Source: Mycolicibacterium arenosum (GTDB lineage: Bacteria; Actinomycetota; Actinomycetes; Mycobacteriales; Mycobacteriaceae). From it: a DNA stretch of 64,000 nt. The notes under the pieces were generated by a model. It did not search any database, was not told the DNA's origin, and saw only the letters and a list, made by a program, of their open reading frames with translations. Both the position numbers and the translations under genes were made by a program. The stretch lies in NCBI RefSeq assembly GCF_024320865.1, contig NZ_JANDBD010000001.1, positions 682,001 through 746,000 on the forward strand, read 5' to 3'. Below are positions 8,623 through 17,471 of the stretch, in pieces. Each line of letters begins with the position of its first letter. Position 1 is the first letter of the stretch.

Positions 8623-8972
8623 GTCTGCAGTGTAGCCATTGTGGCCCGATGCTGTTTTGAATCGGAGCGGTCGGCTTTCGATGCGGTCGGCGGTCCATCG
8701 TCGTGCTGGGTGGGACGGATGGCCGCCAATCGAATCCCGGTGATCATCGCGGGGGTCGGTTCTACGCTCGATCTGGTCTCCCGCCGATCTCGTGCTGATG
8801 GTCGGTGCAGAGAACTCGGTTCGGTGGGCTCGGCGTGCTTTTGACGAACCTTGGCGATCTCGTCTTCTGCTTCAACAGCTTTCGTGCTTTCGATCCGACG
8901 ATCAGTGACCTGGCCGGCCGGATCGACCTGCGACCCGTCAGCTCGACACACTGCCACCACGAGGAGCCCACG

Positions 8973-10064
8973 ATGACCACAGTGCAGATTCCGTTCCGCC
9001 ATAGGAAGGGAGGGCATTGCGGTTCGGGCGCACTCCGCGACCTCACCGAATGGGCCGAACTCGGCTGGGGGGCGCAACAACTCAGTGAAGGCTTGGTCTT
9101 CGCCCTTGGGGGCGCCCTGAGCTTCTCGTATGTCCGCTCGTCGCAGTTGTCTCCACGGGCCTACCTGGTGGGGCGGGGTACTGATATGGAGGACGACTAC
9201 TTGGCCCGGATCGGCGCACGGTTCGTAGTTCAGTCGACCGATGACCCAGACGCGGGATGGGCTCTCGTGACCGATGAGGTCGACAGGGGCCGACCGGTAA
9301 TGGTCTGGGCGGACATTGGCGAACTCCCCTATCTGCGCGTCCGGTTGCACATGAGCCGCCATGACATCGTGATCGTTGGATACGACGATGAGAAACAGAT
9401 GGCGTACGTCATAGACAACGACCGCGACACCACGCAACTGGTGCCGTACGACAATCTGCGACGAGCACGCTCGTCGATCGGGTTCCCCACGCCGACCCGG
9501 CACACGACGTATCACATCGATTGGCCCGACCGACTGCCCGATCTCCCGCCGATTGCGGGCTCGGCGCTGGCGGCAAGTGCCGCGCTCATGCGCCGGGGCG
9601 TGATGGCTGAGCCGGCCCCGTACGTCGCGACGGCTGAGTTCGAGTGCTCGGGGCTGAAGGGCGTGCAGCGCTTCGCAGACGACCTGCGTCAGTGGCCGGC
9701 GCTGTTCGACGACGATGCACTGCCTGCGGCCTTGTTCGGACTCGGAGCATTCATCGAAAAAGCTGGTACCGGAGGAGGGCTGTTTCGCGCGCTACAGGCA
9801 CAAGGCTGTCAGACTATCGCCGAACTCCTTCGCAACGACGCTGCTGCCGATGCGGCGGCGGCGGCGGTCAGGTCATCCGAGGCGTGGTCTGCTTTGGCCA
9901 CCGCGGCCACGAACGCGGATACATCGCCACACCGACGCTGTCTGGCTGCGGCCGACGTCGCCGCGGTGATCCCGGAGGCCGAGATGCGCCTCGTCGAAGC
10001 GCTTGAGAAGGCCAGTCGATCGCTCGGCGCTATCGTCGAGTCCGTAGATGGAGGCCGTCGATGA
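8973..10064 (+). CDS. BtrH N-terminal domain protein (butirosin-H-like, DUF4872-type)
   Basis: A 363-residue protein. The N-terminal half resembles the BtrH papain-like acyltransferase fold: GGHCGSGAL provides a candidate catalytic Cys16, followed by SRHDIVIVGYD and YVIDNDRD, which could supply His and Asp. The C-terminal half is helical and alanine-rich, as in DUF4872 proteins. BtrH itself transfers an acyl group from an acyl carrier protein to an amine. I chose the ATG at 8973 because GAGGAG precedes it and the upstream extension looks non-coding. The substrate here is unknown; the neighbourhood suggests an acyl-CoA or acyl-ACP-linked reaction. Confidence 0.75.
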   Translation: MTTVQIPFRHRKGGHCGSGALRDLTEWAELGWGAQQLSEGLVFALGGALSFSYVRSSQLSPRAYLVGRGTDMEDDYLARIGARFVVQSTDDPDAGWALVTDEVDRGRPVMVWADIGELPYLRVRLHMSRHDIVIVGYDDEKQMAYVIDNDRDTTQLVPYDNLRRARSSIGFPTPTRHTTYHIDWPDRLPDLPPIAGSALAASAALMRRGVMAEPAPYVATAEFECSGLKGVQRFADDLRQWPALFDDDALPAALFGLGAFIEKAGTGGGLFRALQAQGCQTIAELLRNDAAADAAAAAVRSSEAWSALATAATNADTSPHRRCLAAADVAAVIPEAEMRLVEALEKASRSLGAIVESVDGGRR

Positions 10065-10168
10065 GTGATAACGAGATCGGATCCACCTTCTTGGAACCAC
10101 CGGTTTGTCGAATGGCAGCACGACGACATTCGGCGCTTGAAAGAGAGTGCAGTCGGCGTCGCGCGTGA
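10061..10168 (+). pseudogene. Short ORF overlapping the BtrH stop; possible remnant of a truncated gene
   Basis: An ATG overlaps the preceding stop (ATGA) and opens a 35-codon frame beginning MSDNEIGSTFLEPP, a credible protein start. The rest is arginine-rich and ends at a TGA, as expected if the original gene was cut or frameshifted. No family was recognised, and it may not be translated at all. Confidence 0.25.
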
Positions 10169-10763
10169 TCCTGCGCATAGCGAGGTTCATCTTCACTGCG
10201 GTGCGACACGAGCGCGGTATGACCCAGGGCTGCTCAGGATTCAACCGGAACCGACAAACGAGAAGCCGCGTCCCGATCTCCGGCTGGTGAATCGCGATGT
10301 CGTTGCTAGACGAACGTGCTCGCAGCAGTGAGATTGAGTCCGTCAGCTGGACCTTCAGCTATGGGTGGTGACCCTGCGGCTCCGCGACAGGGGCGGACCG
10401 GCTGGGCGTAACTACGACGCCTGGTGCTCCAAACCTCTTGTCGCGTTTGTGGTGTGCGTATCGCGCGTGTGCCGCCTGCGCACGTAGCCCCCAGGCAATG
10501 GCGGTGTACTACCGACGAAAGTGTTCGAGTTCAGGCGGAAGAGGCGGGCGAGAGAGGTGTTCTGTGATGCGGTTGACGGCGCGGTGGAAACATGGCGTCG
10601 GCTAGGTGTTAGTGCAGAGTGGCGGTGGTGCAGCCCGCTGCTGCGGCGACATCCCCGAACTCACAATATTGAGTTCGTATCTCGGCGTACAGGTCGACAG
10701 CCGCGGGAGGCCGTCAGTAACTCGACGTGGAATCGTGTGCATTGCCCTATCCCATTCGACAGG
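10169..10763. other. Non-coding or decayed 600-bp stretch
   Basis: No frame in either strand shows family resemblance or a convincing ribosome binding site. Given the truncated ORF on its left and the broken chimeric gene on its right, this looks like a deletion scar rather than a dedicated regulatory region. Confidence 0.4.
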
Positions 10764-10782
10764 TTTAGACTCTGAGTCTAAA
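10764..10782. promoter_or_regulatory. Perfect 19-bp palindromic operator
   Basis: The sequence tttagactctgagtctaaa has 8-bp arms and a 3-base centre. It ends 34 bp before the ATG at 10817, in the promoter position of the chimera-thioesterase-hydrolase operon. Its symmetry and size suit a TetR- or GntR-type dimer, but no dedicated regulator gene adjoins it. Confidence 0.6.
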
Positions 10783-10816
10783 TCCGTTGTTGACCGTGAC
10801 GGGGAAGGGAGTCGTC

Positions 10817-11935
10817 ATGGCCACCGTACGTGTCCGCTACGACCCGTTTGACGCCGAGATCCTCGACGACCCCTATCCGACCTACCCGTTGTTGCGCGAT
10901 CTGCCGGGCGTGTCCACAGCCGATCGTGACCGGTTTCGTATGTGGTCGAGCGAGCTGGTGCAGGTCGACGTGACCCACGGGCAAACCACTGATGCGCTCG
11001 CGGCCGTGGCGTCGATATACGCCTACTTCACCGAGTTCCTCGCCGACCGCCGCAAGACCCCACGCGAGAACCTGATGTCGGCGTTGGCCAACGCCACGGT
11101 CGACGGTGTGGGGCCCGACGGCGAGGTCCTCGGATTCTGCGCGCCGCTTCTCGCGCGCACGCTTACCAGGCAGTGTCAGGAGACTCATTCGCCGGGGGAC
11201 CGCGCCGGGTTGCTGTGGTTTGCGGCAGACATCGCACTCATCGCCGTTACCGAGGCACCCGTACGATGCTGGACTGACTTGTGGGGCCTGGCGTTCGTCG
11301 CGGTCGGCGGCATCGGAACGACGGTCTTCGTGCTCGTCGAGCTTCGGCACGAGCACGCGATAGTGCACCTGCTGCTCATCGCTGTTGGCCTCTACCTGGT
11401 CAGTCGCCTCGGAGTGGAGGCCACTTACCCCGATTTCCTCGGGCCGCTGCTGGCCATGGGCGCGGGACTGGGGCTGATCACCGCGCCCGCGACAACCGCC
11501 ATCGTCGCGGCGACGCCGGTGGAGAAACACGGCGTGGCCGCTGCGGTCAACGACGCCAGCCGCGAGATCGGCGCCGCCGTCGGTGTGGCCATCGCCGGCA
11601 GTGTTCTGGCTGCTGGATACACCAATCGCATTGAACCCGTGCTTCCCACGGTTGCGTCGGCAGCGCGCGAACCGATCTCGGATTCTCTGGCCGCAGCGCT
11701 TCAGGTCGCCCAGCAGGCCGGTCCCTCCGCGCAGCAGGTCGCCGACATCGCTCGAGCAGCTTTCGTGCACGGCAACAGTCAGGCCGCTCTGGCGCTTTCG
11801 GCGATCACGGCCATCAGTGCACTCGTCCTCGGGGTCTGGGCACCCGGCCGCCCGCCCGCGACTACACGACGCCGCCCGAACGTCACCGGCGACGGGCGGC
11901 AGCTTGACCCATCGACAGAATCGAGCGCCCGATGA
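10817..11935 (+). pseudogene. Chimeric ORF: internally deleted P450 fragment fused to the C-terminal part of an MFS transporter
   Basis: One open frame of 372 codons contains pieces of two unrelated families. Residues 1-25 look like a P450 N-terminus (DPYPTYPLLRD). They pass directly into STADRDRFRMWS, which normally lies over 100 residues further on, so an internal segment is missing. The P450 part then stops near GFCAPLLA, before the ETT, ExxR and haem motifs. From about residue 130 the frame encodes the last membrane helices of a DHA2-type drug transporter (LLAMGAGLGLITAPATTAIV, then GVAAAVNDASREIGAAVGVA). It cannot be a working P450. The frame stays open and its stop overlaps the next gene, so it may still be translated. 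Confidence 0.72.
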
Positions 11936-12456
11936 GCGGGGCGGTGAGCCTTGAACCGGAGCGGTTGCCGCCGCACACGCCGACGTGCATGGGGTGCGGC
12001 CCCGACAATCCCAACGGCCTGCAGATGACCGTGTTCCGGTCCGGGCGCGAGGTCTACACCGATCTGGTTTTCGACGACAAGCACGCAGGAGCACCGGGTC
12101 TCGCGCACGGCGGGGCCATCGCGGCGGCCTGTGACGACCTGTTCGGCTTCACTTTGTGGATCGCCGGCACCCCTGCCGTCACCCGCGATCTGTCCGTTGG
12201 CTACCTCCGACCGGTGCCGCTGTACCAGCCCCACCGAATCGTCGCGCGCGTCGACAACCGCGAGGGCCGGACGCTGCACGTCAGCGCGACCGGGACCGGA
12301 CAGGACGGCATTGTTCGCTTCACCGCCACGGCGACGTTCGTCGCGGTGGACGCCGAACACTTCGCCGCGCACGGTGACCTCGGCGCATTCGGCGAGATGC
12401 TCGAGCGATTCGTTCGACAGGGATCGTCGACTGACGACAACAAGCGTGAGGACTGA
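11932..12456 (+). CDS. Hotdog-fold thioesterase (PaaI-like)
   Basis: A 174-residue protein. CMGCGPDNPNGLQ at the start and GLAHGGAIAAACDDLFG in the middle match actinobacterial PaaI-type acyl-CoA thioesterases, with the Gly-Gly-Ala helix start and an acidic residue as the likely catalytic part. The ATG overlaps the previous stop (ATGA). A second hotdog protein follows 6 bp later, so the two may form a heteromer or act on related acyl-CoAs. Substrate unknown. Confidence 0.8.
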   Translation: MSGAVSLEPERLPPHTPTCMGCGPDNPNGLQMTVFRSGREVYTDLVFDDKHAGAPGLAHGGAIAAACDDLFGFTLWIAGTPAVTRDLSVGYLRPVPLYQPHRIVARVDNREGRTLHVSATGTGQDGIVRFTATATFVAVDAEHFAAHGDLGAFGEMLERFVRQGSSTDDNKRED

Positions 12457-12462
12457 CAGGAC

Positions 12463-12912
12463 ATGCCAACCGTGACATTCGCGCACTTCGACTCCGACAT
12501 CGCCGATCAGCTACGCCAATCGGCCGACACGGCTGGTGGACTGTCGACCTTCCTGGACTTTCGACACATCGAACTCACCGCCGGTCGTCTGGTAGCGGAG
12601 ATGGCGACCCGCGACGATCTGCTGACACCGTTCGGCAACCTGCACGGCGGATGCCTGTCCGCGATGGTCGACCACTGCCTCGGTGTCGTCTTCTACCCCG
12701 TTATCCCGGCGGGATCATGGGTCGCCACAACCGAATTCAAGCTGAACCTGTTGCGCCCCGTGTCCGACGGGGTGTGCACCGCCGTGGCCGACATCGTGTC
12801 GCTCGGAAAGCGCAGCGGGGTGGCGCGCATCGACATCTCTAACGGCGACAAGGCCGTTTGCGCGGCGCAGGGCACCGTCACCATCGTGGGCGCCGCCGGC
12901 GGCGGACAGTGA
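12463..12912 (+). CDS. Hotdog-fold thioesterase (PaaI family)
   Basis: A 149-residue protein with the PaaI pattern LLTPFGNLHGGCLSAMVDHCLG, in which HGG and Asp mark the active-site helix, followed by TTEFKLNLLRPV on the second strand. It is probably an acyl-CoA thioesterase acting with the hotdog protein just upstream; the sequences differ enough that they are not a recent duplication. It is cotranscribed with the preceding gene and probably with the hydrolase downstream. Confidence 0.82.
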   Translation: MPTVTFAHFDSDIADQLRQSADTAGGLSTFLDFRHIELTAGRLVAEMATRDDLLTPFGNLHGGCLSAMVDHCLGVVFYPVIPAGSWVATTEFKLNLLRPVSDGVCTAVADIVSLGKRSGVARIDISNGDKAVCAAQGTVTIVGAAGGGQ

Positions 12913-12970
12913 GCACCGGCATGGCCTGTCGTGCGCGGCGGGCGCAGCCCCACAACCCCACCCGTGCACC

Positions 12971-13861
12971 ATGACACCCGTTGCGCTGCAACGGGTCCGA
13001 ACCGTGGACGGGATCACCCTGGCCGCCGACTATTACGGCTGCGATGCCAGCCGTCCGGTTGTGCTGCTCGCGCACGGTGGCGGTCAGAACCGGCACGCGT
13101 GGAGCACGACAGCGCATCGACTGCAATCGCGTGGGTACTCCGTGGTCGCCTACGACACGCGGGGTCACGGCGACAGCGATTGGGACCCGGCCGGCCGGTA
13201 CGACATGGAGCGACTCGCGACCGACCTGCTCGCCGTTCGCGACCACTTCAGTGGGGATACCCCGCCCGCCGTCGTGGGTGCCTCGCTGGGAGGGATGACC
13301 GCTTTGGGCGCACATCTACTGAGTTCCGGGGCATCGTGGGCGGCGGTCGTGTTGGTCGACGTCACGCCACGGCTGGAATTCGAAGGCGCTCGTCGCGTCG
13401 TGTCGTTCATGGCCGCACACCCCGACGGATTCGGCACGCTCGACGACGCCGCCGAGGTGATCGCCGCCTATAACCCCCATCGCGTGCGCCCCGACAATGT
13501 CGAGGGCTTGCACAAGGTGCTGCGACAGCGTCCCGACGGCCGCTGGGTGTGGCGGTGGGACCCGGCGTTCGTTCACTCCAACTTCGAGTTCCTCGGCGAC
13601 GGCGCGACTTCGGGCACCGAGCAGTTCGACGCGATCAACCACTTGCTGATCGACGGTGCCCGACGCGTCACCGCCCCAACACTTCTGGTGCGCGGCCTGT
13701 TGTCCGACGTGGTTTCCCACGCCACCGTCGAGGAGTTCAAACAGGTGGTCCCGCACGCCGAGACGGTCGACGTGTCCGGTGCCGGTCACATGATCGCCGG
13801 CGACGACAACGACACCTTCGCCACCGCTGTCACCGAGTTCCTCGACCGCTGCGCGTGGTAG
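12971..13861 (+). CDS. Alpha/beta hydrolase
   Basis: A 296-residue alpha/beta-hydrolase. HGGGQNRHAW is the oxyanion-side loop, GASLGG is the nucleophile elbow with the catalytic Ser near residue 101, and GAGHMIAGDD carries the catalytic His near the C-terminus. The N-terminus has no signal peptide, so it is probably cytoplasmic. It follows the thioesterases on the same strand and converges on the MmpL gene. It could be an esterase or epoxide hydrolase; the sequence does not decide. Confidence 0.85.
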   Translation: MTPVALQRVRTVDGITLAADYYGCDASRPVVLLAHGGGQNRHAWSTTAHRLQSRGYSVVAYDTRGHGDSDWDPAGRYDMERLATDLLAVRDHFSGDTPPAVVGASLGGMTALGAHLLSSGASWAAVVLVDVTPRLEFEGARRVVSFMAAHPDGFGTLDDAAEVIAAYNPHRVRPDNVEGLHKVLRQRPDGRWVWRWDPAFVHSNFEFLGDGATSGTEQFDAINHLLIDGARRVTAPTLLVRGLLSDVVSHATVEEFKQVVPHAETVDVSGAGHMIAGDDNDTFATAVTEFLDRCAW

Positions 13862-13882
13862 GCCCTCAGCGCCGCGCCTGTT

Positions 13883-16800
13883 CTATGAGGCTGTGGCGGT
13901 GGGGCGTTGCGGCCACCAGCTGGCCTCGCGGAGCAGGACGGCGATCGCGGGAACGGTGAGTGTGCGTACGACGAGGGTGTCGAGCAGAAGACCGCAGCCG
14001 ATGATGAACCCGGCCTGGATCATGATGGCGATGGAGCCGACCATCAATCCGAACATGCTGACGGCGAAGATGATGCCGGCCGAGGTGATGACGGAGCCGG
14101 TGCTGGCCACGGTGCGAAGCACCCCGACGCGGATGTTGCGGGAGGACTCCTCCTTCAGACGCGAGACCAGGAGCATGTTGTAGTCCGCACCCACAGCGAC
14201 CAGGATGATGAACGCCAGTAACGGCACCGGCCAGGCGATTTCGTGGCCGAATCCCCACTGGAAGACCAGTACCCCGAGACCCAGGGAAGCAGCGTAGTTC
14301 AGCACCACCGTGCCGAGAAGGTAGAGCGGGGCGAGCAGTGCGCGCAGCAGCAGCACCAGGATCACGCCCACGATGACCAGGGTGGCGGCGGCCAGCCGGG
14401 TGAAGTCGGCGGTCAAAAGTCGCTGAATGTCGGAGTTAACCGCCGGGAATCCGGCGACCGAGATGCGAGCTTGAGCCAGTGAGGTATTGGGTCGGGCGTC
14501 CTCGGCCACGGCGACGATCCGGTGGGACAGGCGGATGGCGTCGGCACTGTAGGGATCGTTGCTGGATTCGATGAGGAACCGCGCGGTCCTGCCGTCGCGG
14601 GAGAGGAACCGTTCGGCGACGTCGGCGAACTGTCGGTTCTCGAAGACGTTGGGAGGCAGGAAGAATCCGCTGGAGGAGTCGGAGCCGTCGCTGGCCCGTG
14701 CCGAGTTCTGAAGTTGGGTTGCGATCTGGCTCATCCCGCTGAGCATCGCGATGTTGCTGTCGGCCAGGGTCTGTACACCGGTGGCCAGCGCTTGAGCGCC
14801 GGAGGCGAGCTGACCGACGCCGTCTTGGAGTCGGCGCACCTTGCCGGCCAGATCAGCGGGGCTGCCGAGGGTGCCGAATGCGCGGTCCAGCGAGGTGACG
14901 GCGGTTTGGACGTCGGCCAACGTGTCGGTAGCTGAAGCGTTCTGGCCGACGGTGTCACCGAGCTCGGCGACTTGAGTGAAGAATCCTGCGTCGCGCAGCG
15001 TGACGAGGACTCGGACTTGGTCGCGGATCTGTGCGCACTGCGGTGTGGTCGCACACCACGGTGAGGTGTTCAGGACGTCGGTCAGGGGGCCGATGGTGGC
15101 GATGGCGCCGTCGGCCTGCGTGGCGAGCGGGCGCAGGCCGGGACCCGAATGCAGCGCTTGATCGACCGCCGGCGCCGTCGCCGAGAGTTGGTTCAGCAGC
15201 GGCCGCAGTCGGTCCATCTGGTGGCCCGCGGTCTGTGCCTGATCGAGAATCGCGGTCAGCGGGGTCAGCGCGGCCCGCAGGGTGGTGTCGAGTTGGGCTA
15301 GGCCGCCGGCGAGTTGGTTTGCACCGTCGGTGAGTTTGGCCAGATCACCCTTGCGGTGCTCTCCTTGGTCTACGGCGCCGGTCATCTTGTCCGCGATTTG
15401 TCCGTTCTGCCAAGCTAATTGGGCTTGCTGCAGGCGTTCCCCCGTAGGGCGGGTGACTCCGGACACCTTCGTCACCCCCGGGACCTGGGCCACGCGCGAA
15501 GCCATCTCATCGAGATCCGCCAGCCCCTTGCCCGTGCGCATGTCGGTGGGGGACTCCACGACGAGGAATTCGGCGATGACGATGTCCTTGCGAAAGTGTC
15601 TGTCCAACAGCTGATATCCCTCGTTACTGGCTGTGGTCGAGGGTTGTCCCTTGCGGTCGTCGTAGCTCAACGTCATCGTTGTCGCCACAGCTGACAGTGC
15701 CAGCAGGAGGACCAGGCTCGCGAGTAGCAGCGGTACCGGCTTGCGCACGACCGCCACCGCTACCGAGTTCCAGTAGCGCCGGGTGCGATCGGACTTGGGT
15801 TCGCCGATGCCGCGTTCGGCAGCCAGCGACAGAACCGGTGGAAGTAGTGTGACGGTCGCCAGGAATCCGACCATGACGGCCACGGCGCAGGCCGGCCCCA
15901 TTCCTGCGAACACGCTCAGGTGGGCGAATACCATTGCGGCGAAAGCCAACGCGACCGTGGCGGCCGAGGCCAGGATGACACGCCCGATACTCGCGGTCGC
16001 GTGTTCCACGGCTTGCTCGGGATGAACGCGTGCGCGGCGCTGTTCGTGATAACGGCTGATAAGGAAGACGGTGTAGTCGGTGCCGGCCCCCAGCAGGATC
16101 GCCGTCATGAATGCCACTGTGAACTGCGATACCGGCATACCCAACTCGCCCAGTGCCGAGAGCACACCGCGCCCCACGGCCAGGCTGATGCCGATCACCA
16201 GTAACGGCAGTAGGGCGGTGAACACCGAGCGGTACACGATGAGCAGGATCAGTGCGATCAATCCTGCGGTGGCAACGGAGATGAAGAGCAGATCGTGTTC
16301 GGCCTCGGCGATCTGGTCGCTGAACGTCGACGGTGGACCGGTCACCCGCGCCGTCGTCGAAGATCCGTCGAACACACGGGCCACGATCGAACGGACCGCG
16401 GAGACCGACTCGGCGGCTGCCGGATCACCCAGGGTTCCCTCAACACCGACCGGTAGATACCAAGCCTTGCCGTCCCGGCTGAGCGCCTGGGCCGCGGTCG
16501 CCTCATCGGCCAACAGATCCTGTACGAGAAGTACGTGGTCATGATCGGCACGCAGTCGTGACACCACGTCGGCGTAACGTTGCCGCGCTGCGGGCGTCAA
16601 GCCGGCTGGGTCCTCCATCGCCACGAACAACATGGTTTTGGAGCCCTGTTCCCCGAAGGCCTCGCTCATCCGGTCGAGCGTCTGAAAGGACCCCACGTCA
16701 CGTGGGATCAGCTGAACCGACTGCCGCTGAACCACGGTCTCCAGCTGGGGGAACAGCAGCGCGAGCACCACCGCCAGGCCGACCCACGCGCCGATGACCA

Positions 16801-16942
16801 GCACCTTGTGCCGCACCGTGAATCGAGCCAGGGCGCCGAGTCGCTCGCTGTACTCACCGGATGTTCTCGCGGCCGACACCGAGCGCTCGCGTACCCGAGC
16901 GGCGGCCACGTCCTGCGTGTTCGGGTCTCCGCCGTCGCTCAA
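13883..16942 (-). CDS. MmpL family RND transporter
   Basis: A protein of about 1019 residues with the two-fold MMPL architecture: one membrane helix near residue 45, a large periplasmic domain, a helix bundle containing GAGTDYTVFLISRYHEQR, a second periplasmic domain with coiled-coil character, and a final bundle containing GADYNMLLVSRLKEE. The Asp-Tyr pairs in both bundles are the proton-relay residues of MmpL proteins, which export lipids, siderophores or drugs. I chose the TTG at 16942, whose TTGA overlaps the stop of the upstream gene; a longer frame would overlap that gene by 120 bp. It is probably regulated by the adjacent TetR. The cargo is unknown, and no MmpS partner is visible. Confidence 0.88.
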   Translation of the reverse strand: MSDGGDPNTQDVAAARVRERSVSAARTSGEYSERLGALARFTVRHKVLVIGAWVGLAVVLALLFPQLETVVQRQSVQLIPRDVGSFQTLDRMSEAFGEQGSKTMLFVAMEDPAGLTPAARQRYADVVSRLRADHDHVLLVQDLLADEATAAQALSRDGKAWYLPVGVEGTLGDPAAAESVSAVRSIVARVFDGSSTTARVTGPPSTFSDQIAEAEHDLLFISVATAGLIALILLIVYRSVFTALLPLLVIGISLAVGRGVLSALGELGMPVSQFTVAFMTAILLGAGTDYTVFLISRYHEQRRARVHPEQAVEHATASIGRVILASAATVALAFAAMVFAHLSVFAGMGPACAVAVMVGFLATVTLLPPVLSLAAERGIGEPKSDRTRRYWNSVAVAVVRKPVPLLLASLVLLLALSAVATTMTLSYDDRKGQPSTTASNEGYQLLDRHFRKDIVIAEFLVVESPTDMRTGKGLADLDEMASRVAQVPGVTKVSGVTRPTGERLQQAQLAWQNGQIADKMTGAVDQGEHRKGDLAKLTDGANQLAGGLAQLDTTLRAALTPLTAILDQAQTAGHQMDRLRPLLNQLSATAPAVDQALHSGPGLRPLATQADGAIATIGPLTDVLNTSPWCATTPQCAQIRDQVRVLVTLRDAGFFTQVAELGDTVGQNASATDTLADVQTAVTSLDRAFGTLGSPADLAGKVRRLQDGVGQLASGAQALATGVQTLADSNIAMLSGMSQIATQLQNSARASDGSDSSSGFFLPPNVFENRQFADVAERFLSRDGRTARFLIESSNDPYSADAIRLSHRIVAVAEDARPNTSLAQARISVAGFPAVNSDIQRLLTADFTRLAAATLVIVGVILVLLLRALLAPLYLLGTVVLNYAASLGLGVLVFQWGFGHEIAWPVPLLAFIILVAVGADYNMLLVSRLKEESSRNIRVGVLRTVASTGSVITSAGIIFAVSMFGLMVGSIAIMIQAGFIIGCGLLLDTLVVRTLTVPAIAVLLREASWWPQRPTATAS

Positions 16943-17373
16943 CGTTGCACCGCGGGGCGGTCGGAGACCAGGTCCTCCTCGGGTAGATCGTGACGCACGA
17001 CCCGGACCCGGCCGCGCGGCAGGCACGCCATGTAGCCGTGGCGCTTGCCGTACAGCTCCCATGCCGTGAAGTGCTCGTCGGCGGCCACCGTGAAGCGGTA
17101 GCCGTTTGAGAATTCGATCCGCAGGGTGCCGTCGTCGTCACAGCTGGCGTGAGTGCAGACGCTGCCGGCGAAGTTCAGTAACGGGCGTTGATGACCCGGC
17201 ACGTCCATAGGGTCGACGATCACGTCCTCCGCCGGATGCGTGCCCAGCGCGGGCAGCGACAGTCGCAGCGGCCGCGTGATGACCAACTCGTTGTAGTCCT
17301 CCAGGTTGAGCACTAGACCGCCGTCCAGGCTGACGCGCTGAACCCCGCACGCTTCGATCCACTGGGTGATCAT
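16939..17373 (-). CDS. DUF6188-like small protein, first gene of the mmpL operon
   Basis: A 144-residue soluble protein with alternating strands (FAGSVCTHASCDDDGTLRIEFSNG, then WELYGKRHGYMACLPRG), consistent with the DUF6188 family, which has no known function. The ATG at 17373 follows GAGAGGGG. Its TGA overlaps the TTG start of the MmpL gene, so both are likely made from one transcript in a coupled way. It may be a partner or regulator of the transporter. Two operator-like repeats lie 32-68 bp upstream. Confidence 0.72.
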   Translation of the reverse strand: MITQWIEACGVQRVSLDGGLVLNLEDYNELVITRPLRLSLPALGTHPAEDVIVDPMDVPGHQRPLLNFAGSVCTHASCDDDGTLRIEFSNGYRFTVAADEHFTAWELYGKRHGYMACLPRGRVRVVRHDLPEEDLVSDRPAVQR

Positions 17374-17404
17374 GACAACCCCTCTCCGCTGATCCGGGCA
17401 AAAC

Positions 17405-17439
17405 GATACTAGCAGTATCTCTGCGCTACCGACAGTAGC
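17405..17439. promoter_or_regulatory. Tandem 15-bp TetR-type operators, mmpL side
   Basis: Two dyads share the pattern G-N-TAC-N5-GTA-N-C: gatactagcagtatc (17405-17419) and gctaccgacagtagc (17425-17439). Their centres are exactly 20 bp apart, about two helical turns. They sit between the 3' end of the leftward TetR gene and the start of the DUF6188-mmpL operon, overlapping the likely promoter of that operon. Confidence 0.7.
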
Positions 17440-17471
17440 GTTTCTCTCGAATCGTTTGGGAGGGTTGGCGA

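Noticed and set aside
10225..10250. A caggattcaacc word resembling the tRNA-Arg 3' end, considered as left att site
   Set aside because: The match covers only about 11 bases with mismatches and sits inside the older left arm, so it is probably chance.
16943..17062. 40-residue N-terminal extension of the MmpL protein
   Set aside because: It overlaps the upstream gene, is Pro/Arg/Gly-rich and has no MmpL counterpart. The coupled TTG at 16942 is a better start.
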